A DNA stretch of 64,000 nt from Symbiodinium sp. CCMP2592. Its lineage: Eukaryota; Sar; Dinophyceae; Suessiales; Symbiodiniaceae. The position numbers were made by a program, and so were the translations under genes. Below, in pieces: positions 9,617-20,100 of the stretch (its first letter is position 1; each line of letters opens with the position of its first letter). The DNA lies in the NCBI GenBank assembly GCA_905221615.1, contig CAJNDT010000307.1, positions 62,001 through 126,000 on the forward strand, read 5' to 3'. The notes under the pieces are model-generated. The model searched no databases and was not told where the DNA came from. It worked only from the letters and a program-made list of their open reading frames with translations.

Positions 9617-11734
9617 ATGGGAAAGTCGAGGAAGAGCGCTCGTGTGAGTGATCAGATGATGTTCCCAATGCCGGGGGCAATGAACCCAGCAATGGGAATG
9701 AACAACCCACTGGCCATGATGAACCCTTTCATGTTGCAACAGCAGCAACAGATGCAGCAGCAGCAACAGATGCAGCAAATGCAGCAGATGCAGCAAATGC
9801 AGCAACAGCAGCAGACGGCTGCTGGGGGTGAATCAAGGCAGAGTGCCAACGACTCCTCCTCGTCGGAATCAGAAGACCAAGAAGTGAGGAGGATACGTAA
9901 GGAAACCAAGAAGAGCAGAGCAAGGCAAGCAGCAACGATCGGGATTGATCGGCTGGCAACGTCTACGACCGATGCAGATGCAATCCCGAGAAGCGCCACG
10001 ACATTGCGTTCGGTCCCTCTGGCTGCTTGTCAATCAACAGAGTATCCCTAAGGTCAGCAATGATCCCTGAACCCTCCTCCCAAAAAACCAAGCTGAGCCT
10101 TACTGACTGAGGTGAAGGTGAAAGCTCTGCTCGAGCGGGTTCATAGTGCATGGGATGCCGCGGTCACGGCTGACCTGCCACAACAAACAGCGCTGCAGCT
10201 GCTCTTCATATTGACCAATCTGAAGCCGACCACAAAGGTCAGTGAACTCAGGATCGATATGAAATACAGCTTGCTTGGTCAGCGATGTGAGAATGCCCAT
10301 ACGCGTCAATCCCTCTGCGATAGCAGCAGTTGGAACCGCATAGCCAAACCGGTTCTGGGATGGGGGTGAATATGTCTGAGCATGCTGTTGACAGGGTTGC
10401 CTTGGAATGTGGATGGCAGTCCACATGGATGACCGAGGATGTCACGACCTATGCCAGGCGTAGAGCGAGAGCAAGGCAGTCCACTGAGACGCAGGGACGT
10501 CTCAGTTTCAATCCGAGTCCTGCTCCAGCTGCCCCGCCAACGGTTCCTCCGTCGGAAGGCAGAGTGCCAGACGCGGTCCGTTCTGGTCCTTTGCCAACGA
10601 TGCTCCTAGTTCCAATCCAAGCCAGGCTGTGGGTCGCAGCCCGGCTGGGGAACAAGGCAGAGTGCCGATTCAACAGCCGCCTGCCTCCCCTCATGCCGTT
10701 CCGGGTTCCAATGCAAGCCAGGCAACCGAAGGCAGCCAGGCTGCAGGAAGTGAACAAGACAGAGTGCCGAGGGTTGTGGAAGGCAGAGTGCCAGTTGATG
10801 GGAATGCTCCTGCCATGGATGACGATGGTCTAGCGCCGGCAGAGGCAGAGATCAGGCCCGATCAGGAGATCGTCATGCCTCCTGCAGAAGTGACCACTGC
10901 ACCTCAAACAGTTGAGTTGCCAGGGCCAGACACCTCCACGAACAGTGACTCGACAGCTGGTGCTGACGTGAATGCCGTTGTGCCCTTTGCGACACCCAAG
11001 TCGAAAGCCAAAGCAAAAGCCAAGGGCAAGTCGAAAGCCAAGGCCAAGTCCAAGGCCAGGGCGACGGCACCAAACACAGAGTCGCAGGACGAGGTCGCAG
11101 TCGAGGTCGATGATGAGGTCATGGCCGAGGCCGAGGTCGAGGCCGGGGCCGAGGTCGAGGCCGAGGTCGAGGCCGAGGTCGAGGCCGAGGTCGAGGTCGA
11201 GGGCGAGGCCGACGACAGTTTCTTCTTTGAGGAGGAGGAGGAGGATGCTCCGAATGAGTCGAGCAGACCTGCGAAACCAGGACATCTGTGTCATTTGCCA
11301 TTCGGAGATGCACCCGGGCCAGGCAGGCTGGTTTCGTTTGCCTTTGGTTAATGAATCATGGATAGTGGTGCCTGTCCTGTTTGTACATTCCACTAATCCT
11401 CAGAACATTACCTCTCACATGACGTGTCTTTTTCTGTGGTTTCCCTGGAATGCAGGCATTGGAAGCGCTGTCGTGTGGCCACCTCTTTCACAGCGAGTGT
11501 ATCAATCGATACTGTGAATCGACCGGGCGGAACAAGGCCACCGCTTGCCCTCTCAAGTGTGCGAGCTCGACCTCTACGGCAAGGTTCTTTTTTGGTCCGA
11601 GGGGGTCAACGGGAAGCAATGCCCCTGTTCCTGTCGAAGATGATGTGGACGCACTCGTTCAGGAAATACAAGCTCAACTCGTTGACGACCGCACTCGTGA
11701 AGCTCCTCAGGTCAACGACCCCGTGGTGGACTGA
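9617..11734 (+). CDS. Gene Y copy B: RING-finger protein
   Basis: Same architecture as copy A: MGKSRKSARVSD start, uninterrupted Met/Gln-rich tract and Ser/Glu segment to 10051, helical exon near 10110-10240, Pro/Ser linker with GRVP insertions, KAKAKGKSKAK run, EVEA acidic repeat, then RING split by the intron at 11323-11455 and ending at 11734. This copy keeps the base lost in copy A at 1079 and the 17 bp lost near 2166, but lacks one base near 10602 (in the linker) and one near 10368. The RING frame differs by one from the acidic frame in both copies, so an unseen short intron or shift must lie at about 11230-11275. A ubiquitin-ligase role is inferred only. Confidence 0.55.
11124..11211 (+). 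repeat. 12-bp coding minisatellite (EVEA repeat), copy B
   Basis: Same unit as at 2458-2530 with one additional GAGGTCGAGGCC unit. A GAG codon in the following Glu run also differs (+3 bp). Confidence 0.8.
11323..11455 (+). other. Intron (GC-AG) splitting the RING finger, copy B
   Basis: The same 133 bases and CAG|GCAGG ... GCAG|GCA edges as at 2642-2774. Both RING halves stay intact on either side. Confidence 0.75.
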
Positions 11735-12214
11735 TTGCGTCGACAAGGTGGCTCGGTAACAAGGCAGAGTGCCACAATAACTGGCTCATGTGTATGTGTT
11801 GTCGGTGATGTGGCCTCGAGTCTTATTAATTTTGGAGGTGTGGCAATGCCATGTTTCTGAAGGCGGAGTGCCATGGGTTGTAACATGTGTTCCATGATTA
11901 TTATGTATTGACATGATTGTGTTGCCTTGTGTTGCATTATGCCATCAGAAATGTATGTCTCTTTGTAATCCCAGGCGGTCTGTCGATTTCACAAGGATAC
12001 TGCAGATGCCTGTGGACAAATCCGCGCCAAAGGCAGGATCCAACCTGTCCTAGAACACCAGTTGGGAGGGACCCAATAAAGGACCACGGAAGTCTGCAAT
12101 GGGGTGCATCCGTGTTAAAAAAGCATATGGCCTTTTAATGGACACCATCCCCATACCGCCCCCACAGGCCCTGCAAAGTCTTAGAAGACATTTGTGGCAC
12201 TTGTGGCATGCCCC

Positions 12215-12625
12215 GGAAAAATCTTATTGAATCTTATTGAATCTTATTGAATCTTATTGGTTTATCATTTTTAAAAGGGTACCGAATCCAGATCGCCCCA
12301 AAAAATCTTATTGAATCTTATTGAACCTTAGAAGACATTTGCAGAATTGTGGCCTACCCCGAAAAAATCTTATTGAATCTTATTGAATCTTATTGAATCT
12401 TATCGGTTTTACAAGGGACACCGCCTCCAGCTCGCCCAAAAAGATCTTATTGAATCTTAGAAGACATTTGCAGAATTGTGGACTACCCGAAAAAATCTTA
12501 TTGAATCTTAGTGTTCGGGCCATCACGTTTTGAAGGCACACCGACCCTGTACCAGACAATTGCACACATGTAACATCCCCTCCCAAAAGTCTTGTTGGAG
12601 CTTATTGAATCTTGGGAGCTAGTTA
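12215..12625 (+). repeat. AATCTTATTG decamer array, expanded
   Basis: Clusters of AATCTTATTG(A) units at about 12221-12260, 12303-12330, 12367-12405, 12445-12460 and 12495-12510. They are separated by repeated non-decamer phrases such as TTAGAAGACATTTGCAGAA, ATTGTGG and CCCGAAAAAATC. The larger unit (decamers plus spacer) is therefore itself tandem. It lies at the breakpoint of the segmental duplication. Confidence 0.75.
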
Positions 12626-12844
12626 TACAATATCGAATCCCATTGAATCGGCACAGTCCAGCTAACCCAACCAAATCCCTACGAGTAGTAACACATCTTA
12701 TGATTAAGCATAAACTAGGTGGCACTCTGCCTTGAAGTACCTTTAAACCATGGACCTCCTTAAAACCTAAAACCCTGAAGCTCTTTTAAACCCTAAACCG
12801 TTACTGTGTGTGGTAAGTTTACACACAGACCTAGGTATATGTAT

Positions 12845-12885
12845 AACATACATACATACATATATATATATGTATGTATGTATGG
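12845..12885. repeat. Palindromic AT microsatellite
   Basis: (CATA)n then (TA)n then (TGTA)n. The two tetranucleotide arms are reverse complements, so the tract can fold into a cruciform or hairpin. Confidence 0.8.
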
Positions 12886-13134
12886 ATTATATGCATACAC
12901 TTATTATGGGGCATACTGCTTTGGAACATTAAACTACATCATCTATTAGCACCCTGTCTTCAAATATGTGTTAATCTAATGATCATGTGCATAAATGCTT
13001 GTGTCGTCCAGTGGAACATATTGCATGTGGTATTGAAACGAACATGGCAATCAACATCTAGTACCTGTTCGTACTATCCAACACACATAGTTGCTTGCAG
13101 CTTGTGGGATCAAAGATATTTAAAGTTAAGCACC

Positions 13135-15459
13135 ATGGCACCGAAGCCGAAGGCCAAGCCGGCAGCAGCAGGGAGGATCGGCCGGGTGAGGACTCCGAAG
13201 CGACGGCCTCGTAGAGTGCCGCCAACCGGTGTGAATGGCATTGGTGAAGAAGGCGGTGGGGCGGAAGGCAGAGTGCCAGGGCCACCCATGGGTCCGCCGC
13301 CGCCAACACCTGTGAATCGGCCACCTTTCCCAAGACCTCCCGCCCCTGCGCGACATGAGTTTGAGATTGCCCAAGCTGTGGCAGAAGCGTTGGACATTAT
13401 GGAGACCCCGATCATGATCAACTTCGAGCCGGATGTGGTTACTGTTAGGGAGGGCCGCAGTGTTCTGGTCACCCTTCAGAACTTGACACCGGAAGAGATG
13501 CAACGTCGGCAGTTGGAACGGCGAATTTGTGCCATGTGTTTCAATGCTCCAGACAACCCGCCGCCACCAATAGTGCCGCCAAGGCCGATGCTTGAAAATG
13601 GCTATCCTCGCCCTAACAATAACGCCAACAGTGGAGCTGCTGAAGGCAGAGTGCCAGAAGGCAGAGTGCCAGATGAGTTCGAAGGTGGAGTTCGTGATCG
13701 AATTTTTTTTAGTTTGGAATCTCGCCCGGATGCCTGGTTGACTGGGCCAGCTCGTGCCGAAGGTGATTCACGCCTCAGACTCAGATGTGATTGAGGAAGG
13801 TGTTCGAGATGTTCGTCTTGGTGAGCTTGGAGGGCGGGGTCGTTTGGGGATTGATCATGGACACATCTCAGAAGAAGACCCGGACTGGAGTCAGCGCGAC
13901 TCAGCGGATGGAGCCCCCTCAGATGTGATGGAGGAAGGTGAGGAGTCAGACTCTGAGGCTTCTTCCACTGATGCTGTTTGTCAGATGGGAGACTGATTAT
14001 TTTAACTCACCAGCAAAGACTGCATATCTTAGAAGGCAGAGTGCCAATGCAGAATCTGGCTGACAAGTGGCTGCCACCTCGGTGGTCTCGCAATCGTCGA
14101 GTGATATGGATGGACTGCTGTGTGCGGTACCAGAAAAACGAGAATCGAGTGAGGGTCTGCCAGTGCTGTGTTTGATTGCTTGAGCATGAAGTCATGGTCT
14201 GCAACAACTATGCCATGTGTGAATTTCAACAAGTGATGTCGTCATGTCTGTCTCATCCTTGTGTTGTGATGGATCAATCGACTCACAAGTGTGTCAACTG
14301 CTGCATGTGCTGGTTCACAATTACGTTGTTAATTCGAACACCCTTGAGGTTGAGGTGTTACACTTCGGGGTTAGGACAGAGTGCCATGCACAGTGCAATT
14401 CGGAGTGCCATTTCTGCAGCAGAAGCGGAACCGACTGAAACAAGAAGAAGACTGTTAGCAGACATTCAGCAGCAGTTTGAGGCAAACATCGCACTGGAGA
14501 AGAGATTCATGGCCATTTCGAGAGGACAGGATGTTCTGCGCCTTTGTGAAGTTGACCCGTCGCTTCTGGAGTTCCATCATGAAGGTCCTTATGAAGTTCT
14601 GCCTGAGTGCAACTTTGATGTGATTCTTGAAGCCAGTGGGTTTTCCTGGATGATATCAATCTGGCAACAGATGTTGTCAGAAACTTTTCCCATCATGACT
14701 TCGTGGCCATGGAAGAAACAGATGAGATTCCTCATCAACTTTTGTCATTGGAAGCGGAACATAAGGCAGAGTGCCAGGTTCCACTTCCTGGAGATCTTTG
14801 CCGGGCAGGGCAACCTCAGTCGGGAGATGCTCCGTGCTGGCTGGCAGGGGCTAGCCCTGGACATCAGGTACGGCCCAGATCATGATATTCTTTCTCTGAG
14901 AGGACTTCGCCTGGCTGTCAATGCTGTGTGTCAAACACACAAACACGGCCTGGTGTGGTTTGGAACTCCATGCTCTTCTTTCGTCCAACTCTGTAAACAC
15001 AGTACTGGAAGGGCCATTGCCAATGACTGGATGGGAGAACCTGAGCGATCGCTGTCATGTGAAGAAGGCAATCGTTTCATGTATGTGACACTGCTGTTGA
15101 CTTTGCTCGCGGCTTTGAATGACAACCGGTTTGTGATCGAGCAGCCTTGCTCCAGCATGCTGTTCGACATTCCAATCGTCGCTCGTGTCATGGGAATGAT
15201 CCAGGCTATGAAGGTCAAAACCTATGGTGGTGCCTTTGGCCAGCCCATCCTGAAGCTGCTTCAACTGTGGAGCAACTGTCAGCACATCAATGGCATGTGT
15301 CGCAGCTATCCTTCCCATGTCAGAGGAAGTGCTGGTTGCGTTGATCGAGATGGTGACAAGTTCACCGGTCGTGCTGAAGATCTTCAGGTGTCAGAGGAGT
15401 ACACCGTGGAGTTCGGCAAGGCTGTTGCCTGTCATATGATGAGCGATATCCCAACATGA
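13135..15459 (+). CDS. Gene Z: cytosine-C5-methyltransferase-like protein, multi-exon
   Basis: Starts MAPKPKAKPAAAG in a CACCATGG context. Residues 1-220 are basic then Pro-rich with GRVP insertions (13267, 13645, 13660). An acidic exon follows in another frame (about 13754-13996), then a Trp/Arg-rich exon (about 14040-14150, WLPPRWSRNRR), then a domain to 15459. That domain resembles the Rossmann fold of C5 methyltransferases: FLEIFAGQGNLS (motif I, about 14783), FGTPCSSF (motif IV with Pro-Cys, about 14958), IEQPCSSML (motif VI-like Glu, about 15135) and a TYGGAFG segment. A mini-element inserts RQSA just before motif I (14765). DNA or RNA methylation is plausible because the Cys and Glu are present, but it is not shown. 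Exon joins are not resolved. Confidence 0.6.
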
Positions 15460-16010
15460 ATTGTAGGTGAAGGCAGAGTGCCAAAAAGGCAGAGTGCCAT
15501 AATTTTCTAGAGTTAAATGAGCTTGCTTCATCTTTAGACAGTCTGTCTTGTTGGTATTCTGCTTTCCAATGTTGGGACTGGGTTGAGCCCTGGAACCCCT
15601 TCGGTCCCTCCATTAGGTGCCGATGAAAATCATCGCCGCCTTGTGGAAGGATCTGAGTGATCCGAGCTGGTGCAGCTGTGCAATGAAAATGCAGAGAGCT
15701 TCAGCCAGTCCGTGTTCAGATGTGTTTGTCGGTATTGTCTCAGTTCATATGCCGCTGTCGTGCAGGTGGCAATGACCTGGCTGGTGTCTCGACCTCCAGT
15801 TGCAGGCATCGGTGGCCTGTGTTAATCATTCCACGTGGTTGTCAGTGCCATCTGGGATTGTTTCCTGTCTCAAGCTCGAGTGACATGATGTGGCTGCTGA
15901 CATGTCATCGTGAGTCTTTGGGTTGATTTCTTAAGAATTCAACGTGTTGTGAACTGGGGCTTGTTACACAAGTGCAGGCGTGTGTCAGTATTTAGTAAGA
16001 TTCAAGTACA
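15460..16010. other. 3' flank or intron after gene Z
   Basis: No supported coding region. Two mini-elements start at 15472 and 15488, right after the gene Z stop. The rest is unremarkable. Confidence 0.5.
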
Positions 16011-16721
16011 GTGTTGCTTTGGAGGATTTCGGTGATGCTTCTCAAACTGTGGGTCATGCTATTGCTCCGGGATGGGCAATTGCTGAACTTGGAAAATGAT
16101 GCAAAACTTCCAGCGAGAGCAGCTTGGCTCTCACAGGGCGAACTGTGGTGGCGTCTGGACTTGTTTTTCGATGAGAGCAACAGGAACGGCTCAGAACGTC
16201 GACAGTACCACAAATGGTACCTCTTCTTCAGTGATCAACTCCGGAAGACCCCCTTGGCTGCGAACTGGGAGTCACATGTGCAAAGTCAAAAAGGCAGAGT
16301 GCCAAACCCTGATGCTGTGCAGGAGGATGTGGCATCTTCCATAGCCTTGGCCCGATTCATGTTGCAAGCATCCTTCGACACAAGGACAGATGCCCACAGG
16401 GAATGGTACAAGAGCAAACTGAAGGATGCTATGGTACGTGTGTGTGAAACTATCAGTGATGAGCCTCTGGTCATGCAGTTGGATGAAGGCAGAGTGTCAT
16501 GGTTTCTTCTATCAGCTGAGTTGGTGTCAGGCTTTGCCGCTTGGATGATGAAGTGGCTGGCAGGCAACACGTCCCGATCTTTGCGTGAGCTTTGGTGCGA
16601 ACGGACTGCGATGCCTTGTCAAGTTCTAAGGTGTCACTATAAGAGCTGTGAGCAAGACCGTGTAAAGTGCAAGGGAAGGGGGCACGCCACGCGTCCCTCG
16701 TCTCTAGGAGTAGGCTTGTGA
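16011..16721 (+). CDS. Exon-like ORF with mini-elements, unknown
   Basis: A 236-codon open frame; coding-like character runs from about residue 25 to 200 (WWRLDLFFDESNRN, YHKWYLFFSDQLRK, then helical segments and WFLLSAELVSGFAAWMMKW). A GRVP insertion lies at 16293 and a decayed GRVS at about 16484. It is probably the last exon of a plus-strand gene in the mini-element block; whether it belongs to gene Z is unclear. No family is recognised. Confidence 0.4.
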   Translation: MLLWRISVMLLKLWVMLLLRDGQLLNLENDAKLPARAAWLSQGELWWRLDLFFDESNRNGSERRQYHKWYLFFSDQLRKTPLAANWESHVQSQKGRVPNPDAVQEDVASSIALARFMLQASFDTRTDAHREWYKSKLKDAMVRVCETISDEPLVMQLDEGRVSWFLLSAELVSGFAAWMMKWLAGNTSRSLRELWCERTAMPCQVLRCHYKSCEQDRVKCKGRGHATRPSSLGVGL

Positions 16722-17139
16722 GCGGCTTGTGGTAGTGCTACGCACACCGCAATGCCTATCCATCCTTTCAGTATGACCGCCCATGCAACGTTTGGCTCAA
16801 GAATGAGCACAAGCTCTAGAAAGCATTGCCCATAGCTAAAGTGCTATAATCTTCTGTGATTCTCCGAGTGGACAGAGCTTTCCCGTGCACAGACGATCCA
16901 CCGCCGGCCGTGAGTGTGCAAAACGAGCGAACGTTGGATCTGCCTGCATAGGAGTGCGCGTGTGGAAGTGGAAGTAACGGTGATCCAGTCTGTAGAAGGC
17001 AACCACGCCAACAGTCAATACAGCTCTTTGTGGGGTGAGCGACAGAGAACATTACCAGGATCAAATCCCCACGCAGGTTATCAGCCGTACGCGGCTCTGC
17101 CTTTCTGCAGCAAAGACTACTTGATCTACTACGACCACA
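16722..17139 (+). other. Leader region of the copia element
   Basis: No gene. The mini-element block ends about 400 bp before this point. It holds TTTGGCTCAAG at 16791-16801, matching the last 11 bases of the conserved dinoflagellate spliced leader, and GGTTATCAGCC at about 17077, which weakly resembles a methionine-tRNA primer-binding site. No LTR pair was found. Confidence 0.35.
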
Positions 17140-20100
17140 ATGAACTCGGGATCAAGTCAAGATACGACAATGACTTTCGGTGCCGATGTGGCAGCGCCAG
17201 CCGTTGGTGAGTCAACAGCTGATGACACAGTGGTGCAATCCGTTGATAGCTCCACGGAAGATGACAAAGGTCAATCTTCTGCGCTTGCCATTGCAAAGGC
17301 AGTTCCCAAAGCAAAAGCAAAGAGTCTACCAAGAGCATCCACGCCTTCGCGTCCAACATCCACAGGTTCGAGGACGAGCAAGGCTCCAGAACGACGATCC
17401 GAAGCGTCTGGTTTTCAGGCACCTCGGACCCCGTCGAGGGCAAAGGACAAGGGAGTGAAGACTTTGGAAAAGAAGCCGCGACCATCATCTTCGAGAAGCT
17501 CTTCAGCACGATCTAGGACTTCGGCCACTCGTGGACGCGACAAGTCCATGACATGGAATCGAATGGTTACCAATCAACCACGCGAAGCTGACGATCTGGA
17601 TATGACTCTGGACACGATTCCTGCACGGGGTGACGCTTCGTCGGTGACTACACCAGCCATAGCCGATGGTCCGAATGCCTACCAGGGACTGACAATTCCG
17701 CAACAGTTTGAAGCATCGAATCTTGCACAGCAGATGTACTATCGAAGTCAGGTGCAGGAGTACGAAGGTGTTGTCCAGACCCTGATGGAGAAGATCAAGG
17801 AGATGCAGCAAGAGGATGAAGGATCTGGAATTCGCATCGAAGAATTGGAACGACAACGTGACCATGCATGCTTAGCCATGAGGCACATCAACAATGTCAA
17901 TCAGGAGATGAAGCGAGACTATGAAACAGCTTTGTTTCGCATGGATGAACAGAACTCTGCTCAACAACGTCAAGCACACGCCGTTGCCGAGGAACTGGCT
18001 CAACAGCTACATGTGTTTCGCACGGAAGCAGCCACTAACTTTGTGCAGTTGGAGGCAAGAGCGCAGGGCGATGGTGAGCTTATGGCACGTGAGTATGAGC
18101 ATCTGACTCATGAACTTCATGAACAAGCCAGAGAGAACTTGTTCCTCCGGTCGAACACAGCAAGTTCGGAACAAGCCTTGCAAGCGATGCAGGAACGATT
18201 CCACCTGGTCAGGAATCAGGAGTTGCGAGCCATAAACGAGATTCAAGGGCTAGCTGGAAACAGCGCAGCCATTGATCAAGAGCGACTTCGGCTTCGCGAA
18301 CGTCTTGGTGAGGAGGAAGAGTACCGCAAAATGGCTGTGAGGAGGATGCAAGATGCAGAGGACCGACTCCATCAGAATGAGGATCATGCAAGGCGCGCAT
18401 TGCCCACCTTGCACGACGAGCTGAGTGAACTCAGGAAAACGCTCAAAGCACAAGAAGATCTTCAAGCGAGGACACGCAGCGAATTGGAGGCAGCACGGAA
18501 CTCCAACTACCATGGCGGAGTGACACGGCCTTCGAGCATGCCCATGTCTTCGAGGACTACTGAGTCTGGCTGGGAGCACGTAGGAAAGGACGTAGTGCCT
18601 GCATTTTCCGTAGGAGGTGAGGTGCGATCCCCTGAAATACGGTCCCCAAGTCAAATTAGTCCAGTCGCCAAAGAGAAGTTCGCATTCTCAGAATCGGACA
18701 AGGACAAGAACCTTGCGATGGATGGCATCCCATTTACCGGTGGAAACTTCTTCACTGGCAACATCAAAGGTGAGGTAAATAAATCCTACGCAACGCCAAT
18801 CGTGGCGGATGCAATGCCCGAGCACCACGTGCCAGGCATTAGCAGTCCAGCACATGCGCGTTCCACGCCCAGTGCAGCCACTCTGTTTGGCATACCAAGC
18901 GGATTTCATGGACAAAGTGATGCGGCAGCTGTACGTGACCGACAGCTACGTGAACTCTTGGAGGATCGCGGGATGTTGGGATCGAAGTCCACAGCATCTG
19001 CCAGCTCTTCAAGACCTGTTGGTATCGACGGCATTATCGCATCTATGAGGGGCAACGACCCCAATGGTGCCCCAAAGGCTACCCCTGTCACCTACGATGC
19101 TTCCATCCATGAGGCAAGGAGACGTCAGATCGAGAAAGAGGTCGCGGAACAGTACGAAGAGAAGATTGCTGATCTGCGAAGCGAAGTACTCAAGGCCCAG
19201 AAAGCCGAACAACGTCTCAGAGCTGATCGTGATGAGTGGAGATTATTCGCTGAAACGATGCAGGAAGACAATGGAGACGATGACGGTGATGAAGCTGGCG
19301 ATGAGAACGAAGATGGAGAGCGAGACGAAGGTGCCGGCACAGGGTATGACCCTCCAGATTCGCCTGATGATGACGATGATGATAAGAAGAAGAACGGTGG
19401 AGGCAAACCTGAACCGGATCCTGACCCTCATGCGCGTGATCCTGACGGAGACGCAGATCCTGAGGTCACGGAGGTGAGAATTTCCAGGAGAGAGGCCGAT
19501 AAAGTGACAGTCCCTCCATGGCCTGTTCTCACTCACCTGAACAACTGGCCGTCAGTATGCACGGCGAATGTCCTAGGAGCGTCAGCCGACCCAAATCATG
19601 AGGACTGGATGTTGTGGCTGGCACCAGCGTTCAATCCATTCCCTGATGTCGAAGCACTGAACGATTCAGGACACAAGAAGTTCAAGAGCATAGACGTCAA
19701 ATTGGGAGTCTCCATGGTCGCAATGCTACGCGCTGGTGGTGACAAATCCGCTGATCTGTACCTGGAGGTGAACCGGAAGGCCAACGATTACATCAGCAGG
19801 CCCGAAGGGAAGATCATCAAAGGACGACAAATCATTGCGATGATGTATGAAAGTTTTCGAACGCATGACCGTCTCGACATGATCATCACTCTCGAGTACT
19901 TGGTGAAGCTCCAGTACCAAGGCGACAACAAACTTCATACGTTCAAGCAGACATGGTTGGAAGTTCTTGGACGGATGAGACCAGAAGACATACCATCCAA
20001 GACAGCTCTCCGTGATTGCTTGCACAGCAAGATCAAGGACTCGCCCGCAATGAAGATGGATTTGGGCATGCACTATGACCACTTGCCCTACAACCACGAA

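Larger units (their letters stand above)
8651..12314 (+). repeat. Tandem segmental duplication, copy B
   Basis: The second copy of 1-3644. It starts inside the gene X coding sequence and ends in a decamer-repeat unit at 12305-12314, after which the two copies are unrelated. The high identity points to a recent duplication. Confidence 0.95.
11735..13134. other. Repeat-filled spacer between gene Y copy B and gene Z
   Basis: No supported gene. Contents in order: mini-element at 11763, decamer repeats 12215-12625, the only reversed mini-element (12721-12731), a short CCCTAAA-like stretch near 12788, an AT palindromic microsatellite at 12845-12885, and about 250 bp of AT-rich DNA that may be the upstream region of gene Z. 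Confidence 0.55.
376..16303 (+). repeat. GGCAGAGTGCC interspersed mini-element family
   Basis: An 11-mer with 4-bp arms GGCA/TGCC around GAG, usually flanked as AAGGCAGAGTGCCA. Exact plus-strand copies start at 376, 409, 468, 484, 936, 1186, 1908, 2007, 2133, 3082, 3997, 4014, 4028, 4116, 4132, 5014, 5095, 5123, 5506, 6039, 6060, 6558, 6915, 7035, 7390, 8019, 9026, 9059, 9118, 9134, 9586, 9837, 10558, 10656, 10782, 11763, 13267, 13645, 13660, 14035, 14765, 15472, 15488 and 16293. One copy is reversed, at 12721. Variants occur at about 2109, 3192, 5041, 5155, 14373 and 16486. It lies in exons, introns and spacers alike. In exons it reads GRVP, RQSA or KAEC, so a 12-bp insertion would keep the frame. 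I saw no exact copy beyond 16.3 kb. Confidence 0.9.

Noticed and set aside
12765..12800. Telomere-like CCCTAAA stretch
   Set aside because: Only about two imperfect repeats are present, which is too short and irregular to call an interstitial telomere.
17070..17090. Possible primer-binding site GGTTATCAGCC before the copia polyprotein
   Set aside because: Only a TATCAG core resembles the usual methionine-tRNA site, and no LTR end is adjacent.
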